From assembly GCA_940337035.1 (NCBI GenBank), contig OW679202.1, positions 17,397,200 to 17,461,199 on the forward strand: a DNA stretch of 64,000 nt, read 5' to 3'. The position numbers were made by a program, and so were the translations under genes. Below are positions 22,748-32,459 of this stretch, piece after piece. Positions within the stretch are counted from its first letter, which is position 1. The number at the start of each line of letters is the position of its first letter. The notes under the pieces are model-generated. The model was not told the origin of the DNA. It ran no database searches and saw only the letters and a program-made list of their open reading frames with translations. This DNA comes from Agriotes lineatus (Eukaryota; Arthropoda; Insecta; Coleoptera; Elateridae).

Positions 22748-23020
22748 TATTAAGGTGTAGTTTTCACGAGGTATAACGCCCCATGTTTTTTTGTCTCTCG
22801 TTACATAAAAATCAATGTTTTTCCTCTTTAGTCTAATCATCACTTCTTATTGTAGTTACCTTGTCAAGCTCGTTTTTCCTTTTTGGTCCGTCCGATTCCG
22901 AGGCATATGCCTGGTACTTTGATAATATGGTTTATTTCTTCAGATATGGTGCTAGCCAGATTGTAAGATGTTCCCCCTCCTTTATCCAGACTTAGGACCG
23001 GGAACGGCACCTATGAGCTA
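22748..23020 (-). pseudogene. 5' end of the same RTE-like LINE relic
   Basis: The minus strand reads MIRLKRKNIDFYV and ENYTLIY up to the insertion, preceded by a 5' UTR with GCCTCGGAATCGGACGGACC (near 22910). This corresponds to the 5' UTR motif at 9.4 kb. Together with 19985-20753 it forms one interrupted relic. Confidence 0.6.
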
Positions 23021-23582
23021 CTCAGTTCACCCACCAGAAACTGAATGCTGAATTAAAGACTTGTAACTGTACTAAATCCATGTTCACTACCCTAGAAGAC
23101 GTAAATGCAACAAAAAAGTTGTTACCGCAGCTCATAATCCAAAATAAAGTACGGGTATCTGACTTTGCAACTCTTGGTTTCTTTTTTGAGTTTCAATTCT
23201 TCGGGCAATTGTAATTCTGATTCTTCAGCACTTGATAATGGTTCTAAAATCTAATAGGCAATATATTCATATTGTTTGCTAAAATCGTTAAAGAGTGACT
23301 TCAAATGTTGACAATAAATCAGAACGTCATCATAACGTTTTTCCACGCAGAAAAGATTCGAAAACTGCTAAAATTCTTTACGTCCTAAATTATGTTTCTA
23401 GAACACTAGTCTTGGCACAATGCAGAGTTATCAGCTTGGGTTTTGATCAAATTCATCTAATCTCTTTGCAGCTTGAAACGGGCCTCGGCCTACCTCGCTT
23501 GTAATGTTTATTTTCACGTTTAAAGCTATAAGGCAAGTTGTATTTTCCCATATTTTATTATTGTAACTAGATCTAAGATTGA

Positions 23583-23786
23583 TTTCGGAGGATTTCACGG
23601 CCATTGTCATTAAGTTAAAAACGACTTCTGAGTTTGGACCGTGTCGTTATTGAGGTCAAAGGGCCAACGTTTCGCCCACTTTCGAAAGAGGCTTTCTCCT
23701 GATGAAAACCCTTACAAAAGTGGGTGAAGCGTTGAGTTCTTTGACCTCAATAATGACACGGTCCAATCCCGGAAGTCGTTTGTTAC
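23583..23786. repeat. Penelope-like terminal unit in inverted arrangement, unit 1
   Basis: Left half: TTTCGGAGGATTTCACGGCC, CATTGTCATTA, ACGACTTC, GACCGTGTCGTTATTGAGGT, CAACGTTTCGCCCAC. Right half: the same blocks in reverse complement, ending GGAAGTCGTTTGTTAC. In the middle CTCCTGATGA is followed by GTGGGTGAAG, a decayed form of the hammerhead-like core seen better in the 38.4-kb unit. The same unit recurs at 38413-38718, 58947-59090 and, single-sided, at 60620-60780. Confidence 0.75.
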
Positions 23787-24504
23787 TGGAAGTGTGTTGT
23801 GAAGTAAAATTCGTGTGTGCAGCAAGAAGGCACGTCCAAACCTGCTAGCGGGATGCGGGGAGTTTTAACTCATGCCGATTTTACAAAGAAGAAGCAGTCG
23901 CATACAGCCTCCGTTTAGGGCCGCCCTTGTTTATAATTGTGCAAGTCACCTTGAGCAGAAATAATTAGAAGCGGCCTAAAAGGACCGTGCAGCCAATCAT
24001 TGCTACAGACAGTAAAAATTGTAGGGAACACGCGTTTACCAGTGTCGTGAAAGCAATTTACGTAGTGTGCATGTAAGTTAACCAATTGTGTCATATTTTC
24101 AGGTACGATCGAAGCGTTCATTTTGGAAGGCGCCAATTTAGCCGTCCTTGGGAGGCCTGGACGTCACCGGGGTTTCCTAGTAGTACGCATTTTACCATCC
24201 AGGGTCTAAATCTTTAACTAAGTCCTGCGGCAGTTTTCTTTTGAGACGTTTATGGATACCTTTTTGTCCCAGTTCTAGTTTATTAGCACTTTCACATAAA
24301 ACTAAGCTTTGAAAGAACTTCTTCGTAAGTTTATTAATGAATTCAGATATAGGTGGGACATTTAGTTCGTGATGAATTTGGGTGTTATGCACAAACCACG
24401 GACACTTTATTGCGATTCGAAGCACTTTATTTTGCATAGTCTGTAGTTTATTGATGTTAGTCTTCGACGTATTACTCCATGCAGGGCAGGCATAGGTGTC
24501 AATG

Positions 24505-26238
24505 GGCCATATGAATAAAAGGGAGCATATGCTTATACTTGCAAAATTCAAAGTAAATGCTTTAAGGGGTATGAATAAAATTGTAAGTAAATGCTTTTGC
24601 TTAAAAGTATGAAGCAAATGCTCATGATATAAAAGGATTGGCTTCAAACGTATGAATAAAGCCAACCATTTGCTTACAAGTGCGAGTATTTACTTGTGGA
24701 AAAGTGATGCTGCTATTCAGCAACATCAGAGCTGTCACTATTAGAAGTTCCGCGCGTTTTTTTTTTGAGCAAATGTTCCGGAACGGCTTAATTACAGGTA
24801 AACGACAGGTGATACAGAAAAAAAATGCATTTTTTAATACGCATTTATCATTTAAAGTCTTTTTACCAAGTTGCTAAATAATATTGTTGTTTTTTAAAAT
24901 ATAAGGTGATATGTAATAAAAATACCTAAATATATTTCGTTGAATATTTCAAAAACTACAAGTCAATTTTGAAAAATTGATAGTTTTATAATTTGTTTTG
25001 CACCCCAAAATGGATTCTTCAAATTTGATCTCCGACATTTCGGATTTGGGCAACTATCAATTTTTTTTAATACGAAATTGTATTTTTTATCTGCTTTAAA
25101 AAAATTGTATTGATTCTATGACATTACTATTTAACTTATAATTAATTAATTTTTATTCGCTTCAAATAATAAATAAAATATAGTAAAACATTTCTCAGTA
25201 TTTAGGAAAATGAAGTTAATTATAGTGGTCCTATTATGAAACATGAAGGTAAGATTTGACTACGCTGTGCGTCTCAAAGATCAATTTGCTTTACAAGTAT
25301 ATTGACAACATATATTTGCGTATTTTTTACATATCACTTTGTATGTAAGAAACTTTCTTTGAACAGAACAAGAACAGAAATTTGGTAACACTATAAAAAT
25401 ATTTTAAATCGGTTTTAAAAAAAGACAATTTCTTTTTTATTTAAACGAATTCGTAGCACTTATCGCTTTAGAGTTTGCAATAGTGACACCACCTAAAATA
25501 CTGATATATTTTTGGGAAAGTTATCCCCCCCCCATTGAAAAAAGCTAAGTACGTCCAAGCACCCTAACATATTTCATTTTTGTTCTTACCTGCTATTTTC
25601 GCCACAGTTAGATTTGAGTCTCCCTCCATTGCCTCGTATAAAGTTTTTTCTCATGGGAGAAGTTTAATAGGCTTATTACCGGTTTTTTTACATCGGTCTT
25701 CTTCTTTAAACGTGTCTCCATGTTATTGATTTTTTTCATTAGTTGTCCTGTAGTTATTAACTGCCCCATAACACTTTCATATAATTCTAATATTTTTTTA
25801 TCGGGTCTTCTTTCTTTTTCTTAGATGCGGGCGTCTGTGACTTACTAAGGATCTCTAGATGTTTGCTGACTTGATTTGCTACAAAGTCCAGTACCTGCAC
25901 CTTACTATCACTTTCACATGCAACATCATCTTCGAATGACATTTTGAACACTGAATAACCGTATGTGCGCAGCAGGTCTTTAGAACTGCGTAAACTGCAG
26001 GTCTAAACACGCAAAATGTTGTTATTCAGAAGCGTGGAAATATGAGTACCTACGAATCTCCAATATTTTAGATATGAGCTTTTACTCGTTTTTATCAAGC
26101 ATTTGCTTGCAAGTATAAAGTAATCATTATTCATATTGAATGAAGCAATTGCTTTTACTCCTACCTTTTGCTCTAAGCATTTGCTTTTCCTTCTGCCTTA
26201 TGCTTATAAGCATTTACTTTATTTTTATTCATATGGCC
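24505..26238. mobile_element. Unclassified 1.7-kb TIR element with 5-bp TSD and subterminal repeats
   Basis: TSD CAATG at 24500-24504 and 26239-26243. The termini are GGCCATATGAATAAAA, inverted at the right end. Each end carries about 200 bp packed with short motifs of AGCAAATGCTT and TATGAATAA type in both orientations, which resemble transposase binding arrays. Inside on the minus strand is an apparent first exon (25590-25942). The TSD length and termini fit no superfamily I can name with confidence. Confidence 0.8.
25590..25942 (-). pseudogene. Remnant first exon inside the TIR element, frameshifted, with splice donor
   Basis: An ATG at 25942 opens MSFEDDVACESDSKVQVLDF and continues through a lysine-rich patch (PASKKKKEDP). 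A frameshift in a run of A near 25796 follows. The next frame reads ILELYESVMGQLITTGQL, NNMETRLKKKTDVKK and SLLNFSHEKKLYEAME, ending at AG|GTAAGA (donor at 25588-25589). The acidic N-terminus, coiled-coil-like middle and canonical donor suggest the first exon of the gene of a full-length relative. The remaining exons are missing. No database family recognised. Confidence 0.5.
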
Positions 26239-26999
26239 CAATGACGCAATTTAAGACGTGCTGAATTTAAGGGTACGCAGTAGCCAATTCCAAATAAAAG
26301 CTTTGCAGTTAGCGCAACTACGAATTGCGGTAAACAGCGATAAGTGTTTGCGAGCGTGTAAGATGTGTTTAGGTATGTAATTCGCGCCCGATTTGCATCT
26401 ATGCAAACGCGATCAGGGTTGGAGTTGGGCCAGGACCGTATTTAGATATTTTTGTCATTCGATTCTTTAAATACAATTATTTCAACGTTATTTTTGATTA
26501 TTCTTTACGTTATTCATGTGTGTTTGCACCGTGCATGCGAGTGGCACCAAGCTATACCGCACATAGGTTGTTTGACGATTTAATCCTATTTTCTTTTATA
26601 TCTTTTGTGTTTTTATGTTTTTACATGTGTTTCGAAGTCAACGATTGATGTAAAGAAATTGTACTTTCTTGTGTATTGTTTAAAACCAGTTTTAGTCGGA
26701 CAACACTACAGAGGGAACAAGATTTCTGTTTTGGCAGATAATGATCTTTCATATGCCGTGAACTGAGAGATTAAAGAGGTTTTGTGTATATACTGAACTA
26801 GCTAGGAGACAAAAAGGCTAAATAATTATTGAAATATTAAAGCCTACGAAACGTGTTCTTCAAATATAACGTAACTACGCGAGGTGTCAACAAGCCACTC
26901 ATCTCAAGCTCTAAACCACTTTAGTTAAATTTGATATACAAATCTGTGAAATAAGCTATGTCACTTCTTAACTTCATGAAGATTCCTCGGTTGCAGGAC

Positions 27000-27228
27000 A
27001 TGTATAGCTTGTGACACTTAGAGCGATTTTATTATTAATTTATATTTTACCTTAGCTATTCAAATTCAATAATTTATTTTGATTTTTAGAATCTCAAATA
27101 ACTAAATATTGTGCCCTTTTGTTCAATCATTAAACTAAATATCAAATTTAACTGACTAGCTCTAGCAGAGCAATCGACACCAATTCAGAGTAGGTTCATA
27201 GTATTGTATTCTTTGTAATTATATCCAA
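27000..27228. other. AT-rich spacer
   Basis: Nothing recognised between hAT copy B and the Helitron-like repeat. Confidence 0.3.
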
Positions 27229-27525
27229 CTAGCTGACCCGGAAAACGTTGTTTTGGATTATGACATGATGGGGAAAACCCTTCAAACCATTAAGCACAGA
27301 ATCATAAAAGTATGACTGCAAATAGAAAGTCGTACAGTGTATAGAAAAACACACTTTCGATATTTTCCAATTTTCCGGCTTTCACTTTGGATTTTTCCGA
27401 ATTTTCTTTTATGCTAAACCACCTCGGGAGTAAGACGAACAAGACAAAAAAATATCATCCAAATCGGTCATGTCGTTCTCGAGTTTTTGCGTTACTAACA
27501 CACGGCGATTGATTTTTATATAGGT
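27229..27525 (-). repeat. Helitron-like 3' terminal repeat, copy 1
   Basis: On the minus strand the repeat ends CGGGTCAGCTAG followed by T, preceded by a small hairpin (AAAAC/GTTTT): the CTRR-plus-hairpin layout of Helitron 3' ends. A near-identical copy, with only scattered differences over about 290 bp, is at 58469-58768. No Rep/helicase sequence is present. Assignment to Helitrons is inferred from the end structure only. Confidence 0.5.
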
Positions 27526-27752
27526 ATAAATAAATAATAAATAAATAAATTTTTATTCAAAATCTGAATCTAAAGGACGAAGTTTAGCAGAGCTATTCTT
27601 CCACTTCTTCACTTGTAAAAATACAATAAAATGAACAAAATAAAATGCAATGCCATAATGCATAAATACAAAAATCAATGACAACACTACCTGTCAATTC
27701 TGTGCCTCAAATAATATTAAAAATAACTTTTCTTTGAATTGTTTGGATGATA

Positions 27753-29033
27753 CGAGGGGCGTTCAAAGTGTATTGCAATTCGGGCATTGAAACGACTAAT
27801 AGCAATTAAATCCATTTATTACTTCTCAATGTAGTCCCCTCTAAGTTCAATACATTTGCCCCACTTCTCCTTTAGCGACGCAATCCCCCGAAAAAAAAAG
27901 TTTCCTCTTGTCCTGCAAACCACGCTTCCGTCTCCTCTTTAAGGCTTTCGTCGTCCGAAAACCGGCGCCCCCGAAGATATTTCTTGAGGTTTCGGAATAA
28001 GTAAAAGTCGCTAGGAGCCAGGTCCGGACTGTAAGGTGGGTGGTTAAGTTGTTCGAACCCGCAGTCCTTCAGGGCAGCCTGTGCAACTCTGGCCTTGTGG
28101 ACTGGAGCATTGTCATGCAGTAGAAAGATCCCTTTGGACAGTTTTCCACGTCTCTTTTCTTTAATTACGCTGCGCAATTTTTTCAAAAGTTGTGCATAAT
28201 ATTCTGCATTAATTGTAGTTTTGTGTGGAATATAATCGATTAAGAGCAGCCCTTGGCAATCCCAAAAAACAGACGCCATGATCTTCCCAGCAGAGGCCTG
28301 TGTCTTGAATTTTTTTCGGACCTGGAGATTCCGCATGCTTCCATTGCATCGACTCTTGCTTCGTTTCGGAGTCCCAGTGGTGAAGCCATGTTTCATCTCC
28401 AGTCACAAGTCGAGCCATAAAGTCATCTGGATTGGAATTAAAGAGGTCGAGGAGCTCGCGTGATGCTTCCATTCTGCAGTGCTTATCCTGAATAGAAATA
28501 TTTCTGGGCACCCACCTGGCTGACACTTTCGACATGTGCAGAGTGGCATGGATGATGTGAACACTCCCTTGTGAAACACCAATCTCTTGGGCAATTTCTG
28601 ATACTTTTATACGCCTATTTGCGAGTACCAGTGACTCAACCCGAGACACATGTTCATCATCGGTTGCAGTTTTTGGTTCTCCGCACTTTGGATCATCTTC
28701 AATGCTCTGACGGCCGTGTTTGAATTCTTTAGACCATCTAGTGACCGTAGCATACGAAGGCGCATCCGATCTGTACACTTTCGATAAGCGATCAAAAATT
28801 TCCTTTGCATTTACACCCTCTTTACACAAAAACTTGATGACGCTTCGATACACTAACTTCTTTAAACTACACTCAGCCATATTTCATAACTGACAGAAGG
28901 AAAACAAAAGCAGATAAGACAACCAATTTTTGCAAGCAAGGGTAACTAGATCTAATGTATCAAACAAAATTTGCACGAAAATCTAAACTTTGCTACATAC
29001 CCCCAAATTGCAACACACTTTGAACGCCCCTCG
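27753..29033 (-). mobile_element. Full-length mariner element (1281 bp)
   Basis: TA duplications at 27751-27752 and 29034-29035. The inverted ends begin CGAGGGGCGTTCAAAGTGT and match over about 28 bp with few differences. Length and organisation are those of a complete mariner. It carries one transposase gene with two single-base frameshifts. It is inserted in the tail of the CR1-like LINE, and removing it restores the frame TYNAIPQSFKN into the LINE's C-terminus. Confidence 0.95.
27830..28880 (-). pseudogene. Mariner transposase, two homopolymer frameshifts
   Basis: Cut-and-paste transposase. The N-terminal helix-turn-helix region (SLKKLVYRSVIKFLCKEGVN, YATVTRWSKEF) is followed by the second HTH (KVSEIAQEIGVSQGSVH) and the WVPRNI linker motif (WVPR). 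Catalytic residues are D in TGDETW, D in LLHDNAPVH and D in SPDLAPSDFYLF: the D,D(34)D signature. Frame 1 runs from the ATG at 28880 to the run of seven T at 28310-28316. A second frame continues to the run of nine A at 27890-27898. A third frame completes the C-terminus (KWGKCIELRGDYIEK) with its stop just before 27830. Both breaks are single-base length changes in homopolymers, and otherwise all expected motifs are present. Confidence 0.93.
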
Positions 29034-29227
29034 TAAATTTTTGAACGACTGAGGAATAGCATTATAAGTTTTAGCAATGTTGAAAGTGTAAGCTCTTTGG
29101 ATGCATTATTCATATAAAAATTTAAAACACTATTATCAACATCTATGTGCGGTATATTATTAATAAAATAATTATTAAATTCTTTAACATTGTCTTGATT
29201 TATGAGTGCACTCATTATTTTGTTTTT
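28952..29227 (-). pseudogene. LINE: linker joined to C-terminal tail (deletion junction)
   Basis: After the SINE the frame continues SALINQDNVKEFNNYFINNIP to NFYMNNASK near 29100. The next readable sequence, in another frame, is RAYTFNIAKTYNAIPQSFKN, the very end of such ORF2 proteins. It resumes beyond the mariner at 27750 as QTIQRK and FKEKLFLILFEAQN, then a stop. All RT motifs between the NNYF region and the tail are absent. Confidence 0.65.
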
Positions 29228-29241
29228 TTCATGTCCAACCT

Positions 29242-29437
29242 TTTTTTCCCTTATGCTCTTCTACTGGAACTACTTTTCGTATTACATCAGGGGGTGCGAG
29301 CGTCACTTAACCTATCATGCCTTAAACTAAGTGAGAACTGCAGCGCCCCGACCGGGAGTCGAACTCTCTACCGAGCGCTCGAGATCCCACTGTGACCTCG
29401 ACTGCGAGCGGCGGGACCGCTCGCCCATTGAGGCCCC
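29242..29437 (-). mobile_element. tRNA-derived SINE with 14-bp TSD
   Basis: TSD TTCATGTCCAACCT at 29228-29241 and 29438-29451. On the minus strand the head starts GGGGCCTCAATGGGCGAGCGG (A-box-like TGGGCGAGCGG) with B-box-like GAGTTCGACTCCC about 50-60 bp downstream, and the unit ends in A7. The lack of a folded tRNA plus the poly(A) tail and TSD mark it as a SINE, not a tRNA gene. It interrupts the LINE linker region after WKELKRL. Confidence 0.9.
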
Positions 29438-29453
29438 TTCATGTCCAACCTGT

Positions 29454-30690
29454 AATCTTTTTAATTCTTTCCACATTACTGTGCTGTTAGTATTTGCACA
29501 TTTAAACTGAAAATAAGCTCTTTTTTCATTTTTTAGCTCCAAATTAGTATAATTCCTCAGGAATTTGTAATATTCCCAAGCACCCCTGGTTTGACACCTT
29601 TTAAATTTATTTTTCGCCCTGTCGCGCAACTTCATTAGCAATTTAATATTATCCGTTATCCATGGTGCAGGTTTTTCAGTAAGTTTAACGGTACGCCACG
29701 GTGCATGTTTATTGAATAAACTTAACAACTGAGAATTTAAAAATTGAACTTTAGCATAAACGTCATCTATATTGTATAATCGATGCAAGGAGAGTAACTT
29801 CAAATCGTTATTAAAGTCAGCAACGTTAAACTGTTCTCTGAATGATGTCATTTTTGACAGTGGTCTCACCCGAGACAGTGGAAAAAGTCCGATACAACAT
29901 CTCATAATAGACCACTGTCAAAAATGACATCATTCAGAGAACATCTTGATAATCGGTACGGACCCGAAATCAATCAAAAATTCAGAAAGCTTGAGAAGAC
30001 CTTAATCATACACCCGAGACAGTGGAAAAAGTCCGATACAACATCTCATAACGTTAAACTGTTTATAATCCCTGAAAGTACATATTGCCAGTACAGATTC
30101 AGGCACACGACCGGACACATCGCAATACACAAGTTCGTGATCAGATAAATAAAAATTTGCTACTCCTGACTTGATAACGAGCGATACATTAGATGTAATA
30201 ATAATATCCAAAAAGAATTTTGATTTCCCCTAATCTAGTTGGAGCATTCATAATCTGTTTTAAGTTAAACGAATCTAACATATTGTTAAAATACTCTGTA
30301 TTTACATAACAATCGCCTATACAAAAATATTATCAGACACCGGTGCGCACAACATGAACGAGTTCTCAAGTTCATCCACAAATATTTTGTAGTTGAGCTG
30401 ACGAGGCCTGTATACAACACCAAAGATAAATTTCTTTGAATTAAGTGTCGCAGATAACTATAGGTAACTGCTCAATATTGTCATTACTATCAATTACTCG
30501 AACGGTAATAAAATTTCTTACATAAAATGCAACACCTCTTGTACCACGATTCTTACGAAATAATCTGCAGTTAACCAAGTTTCCGAAATTGCAAAAATAT
30601 CAAATTGTTTGTTTAAGAAACGTTCTCGTGTTTCGTTTATTTTTGGTAACAAAGAACGGACGTTAACATGTGCAGCCTTCAAGCAGTTCC
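29454..30690 (-). pseudogene. LINE ORF2 endonuclease and linker (CR1/jockey group)
   Basis: From about 30690 on the minus strand: VNVRSLLPKINETRERFL, FDIFAISETWL (catalytic Glu), RGTRGVAFYVRN, then DIIITSNVSLV, NFYLSDHELVYC (terminal His) and FRDYKQFN at 30210-30063. After the 214-bp insert it continues VADFNNDLKLLS, LFNKHAPWRTVKLTEKPAPW, LMKLRDRAKNKFKR, YKFLRNYTNLELKNEKRAYF and TVMWKELKRL. Frameshifts in the endonuclease make it inactive. Confidence 0.75.
29836..30049. mobile_element. 214-bp insert with 14-bp TSD and internal inverted and direct repeats
   Basis: TSD AACGTTAAACTGTT at 29822-29835 and 30050-30063, interrupting KQFN|VADFN of the LINE. A 40-bp block (29868-29907) is repeated directly at 30012-30051. 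The 31-bp block 29834-29864 is exactly inverted at 29911-29941. A plus-strand frame from 29924 (MTSFREHLDNRYG, KFRKLEKTLII) looks protein-derived but is not identified. The TSD length suggests target-primed reverse transcription with rearrangement on integration. Confidence 0.7.
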
Positions 30691-30759
30691 GTGACATATG
30701 CAGAAAATGCGTTTATACGCTAAGTAAAACAAGAACGCCTAGGATAGGTCGGTTCACTG

Positions 30760-32449
30760 CTCATAATTAATATTATTTAAATCACATTGTGCAATAACTT
30801 TATGAATTGTATCGCCGAATTTAATAAAAATCATACCTTCGTTCGTCCACACGTTCTTATAACCAAATCTTTCTGATGCAACTTTTAAGAGCGATACTCC
30901 TCTTCTTCCGCCTTGCAGGCCAAGCTCCTTCATGGGGTGTTAGTGCCTCACCATTATTACTCTTTTTCTTGTTAAATCTTCCCGGATAACTATTTTCGTA
31001 CCTTTTAGCTTCCTTTTAGTGATGGGCTTATTCGAATGAAAAATAACCGGTTATCCGGTTATTGAAATAACCTCTGTAACTCGGTTTTCGTTCCAAGTAT
31101 TCGAATGAAAAATAACCTCATCTTGATACGTACTACGTGCCGTATCTCAGCGACCTGCGAGTGATCGAAATTCTGTAAATAATACGTCATTCATAACCAT
31201 AAGCAAGGCAGATTGTATTGATTGACCCAAGTGAGGCTCATGGCTGCTTGTTGATGTTATTAACACATTTGAAACTCCTAGTAGACCAGTTAAATTTATG
31301 GGGCCGTTCCTATTAAAGATAACGCTCTGCTGAGTATGAGATTTGCCGAAGCTGTGTTGGTATTAATTTATAACGGCCTAAATTTTTGCTTCGAAACGTG
31401 GTTGATTATGCCTAATAGGGATAAACATAAAGCGAAATAATATTTTCCAATATCGTAACAGATTTATATTTAATTTTTAATAACGGAGCAGTCGATGCCC
31501 ATCCGTCGTCATATGATATGAACGTGGGACAAGAAGTGGATTTCGATGTTTAAAATTTTAAGTGTGCGTCCTTAGAACCGCGGAAGGCTGAACGTAGATA
31601 AATTATGGATTCTAAAATATACCAGTATGATGTGCAAGCGAAAAGGGAAGGGTGGCTACTAGAGAATTTTAGGAACTAAAAATAGATTCAAGGGATACTT
31701 TGTATTCGCGTATTTATAATTTCTTTATGATTAGTATTGATATAGCTATTCTCAATGGTTTAAACTCCTTAGAAATCAAATAAAAATCATTTATACAATT
31801 ATTATAATTAACGAATAACTGAGTTTCTCTGCTATCTGCAAGTTACGGTGCCGATGCAGATGACGGTGAACCGCCAACCGGCAAACCGGCGAAATCGAAA
31901 CGAATCGAGAGCCAAAATTTATTCGAATGATTATTCAAATAATCATTCGGTTATTAATATCATTCGAATGCAAATAATTCTGTTATGAAAATTGTCCGGT
32001 TATGCCCATCACTACTTCCTTTTATTATTATTATAAACAAGTTTCTTTATACTACGTTGTACGAACCTAACTATAATTGGACGATGTCCTCCTTCTTTTC
32101 CCCTCAATCTATCTATGACTAACATCGATTGCGTTTTCTTGCAAAGCTCCTCCGAGCTTTTCACATATGCTTGTTACTACATCATCGGCTTTTTCACGTT
32201 GTTGTTCCGGTACACCATAGATTCTAAGGCTATTTTTTCGGGTATTTGTTCGTGTGCTTCCAGAATATCTTCCGTATGAGAAATCGACTCCCTAAGTTGA
32301 ATCTCTAGTTGGCTAACCTTGTTTTCGAAGTCCTTGATGACCTCCGAGAATTGATCGTGTATTGCCTGGTGTATTGCGGTATTCAACTTTTCCCTAAATA
32401 TTTCAGACGACAATAATTTTTCGACGATTTTCTGTGCGAGATTGTCCAT
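30760..32449 (-). pseudogene. LINE ORF1: coiled coil, RRM-like and C-terminal domains, interrupted
   Basis: The Met at 32449 opens an N-terminal coiled-coil-like segment (FENKVSQLEIQLRESI). After a frameshift near 32210 it reads NSLRIYGVPEQQREKADDVV, ICEKLG and HR-I-EGKRRRTS, matching the RRM of L1-type ORF1 proteins. The hAT-type insert at 31017-32014 follows. The C-terminal part then reads KLKGTKIVIREDLT, LLKVASERFGYKNVWTNEGM and IFIKFGDTIHKVI down to about 30760. This is the RNA-binding partner of the ORF2 downstream. Confidence 0.7.
31017..32014. mobile_element. Non-autonomous hAT-type element (998 bp)
   Basis: An 8-bp TSD CTTCCTTT at 31009-31016 and 32015-32022. The termini are TAGTGATGGGC and its inverse GCCCATCACTA. 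Subterminal sequence at both ends is rich in ATTCGAATGA and CCGGTTAT motifs in both orientations. No transposase frame. It is inserted in LINE ORF1. Confidence 0.93.
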
Positions 32450-32459
32450 ATAAATAGAT

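Larger units (their letters stand above)
24190..26268 (-). pseudogene. Severely 5'-truncated jockey-like LINE, split by a TIR element
   Basis: The minus strand begins at about 26268 with a few codons (VLNCVID). After the inserted element it continues TYACPAWSNTSKTNI, LQTMQNKVLRIAIKCPWFV, IHHELNVPPISEFINKL and a stop near 24192. This is the thumb and C-terminal region of jockey-type RTs. Flanking sequence GTACGCA on both sides (about 24182 and 26269) is a probable TSD. Deleting the TIR element with one 5-bp TSD copy restores the frame (CVID-TYACPAW). Confidence 0.75.
23160..26998. mobile_element. hAT-like family, copy B, heavily interrupted
   Basis: Blocks align in order with copy A: 23160-23250 with A 5905-5990, 23520-23582 with A 6305-6355, 23787-24185 with A 6395-7025, and 26269-26998 with A 7030-7715. 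The gaps are younger insertions: a PLE terminal unit (23583-23786) and a truncated LINE (24190-26268) that carries a further TIR element. The divergence suggests copy B is old. Its termini are too decayed to define a TSD. Confidence 0.65.
27541..32450 (-). mobile_element. CR1/jockey-group LINE with internal RT deletion and four insertions
   Basis: Minus-strand order: ORF1 from the Met at 32449, ORF2 endonuclease from about 30690, the APW-ITDN linker region (29450-29820), then a jump to the C-terminal tail and a 3' end with (TTTA)n at 27541-27562. The RT domain is missing. Nested inside are a hAT-type element (31017-32014), a 214-bp segment (29836-30049), a SINE (29242-29437) and a mariner (27753-29033). 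Each has clean TSDs, so all arrived after this LINE. Confidence 0.8.

Noticed and set aside
24505..26238. Assignment of the 5-bp-TSD element to Transib
   Set aside because: The 5-bp duplication fits, but the GGCCATATGAATAA termini do not look like Transib ends and no catalytic domain is present.
29350..29437. Possible tRNA gene on the minus strand
   Set aside because: A- and B-box-like motifs are present, but no cloverleaf forms. The unit has a poly(A) tail and a 14-bp TSD, so it is a SINE.
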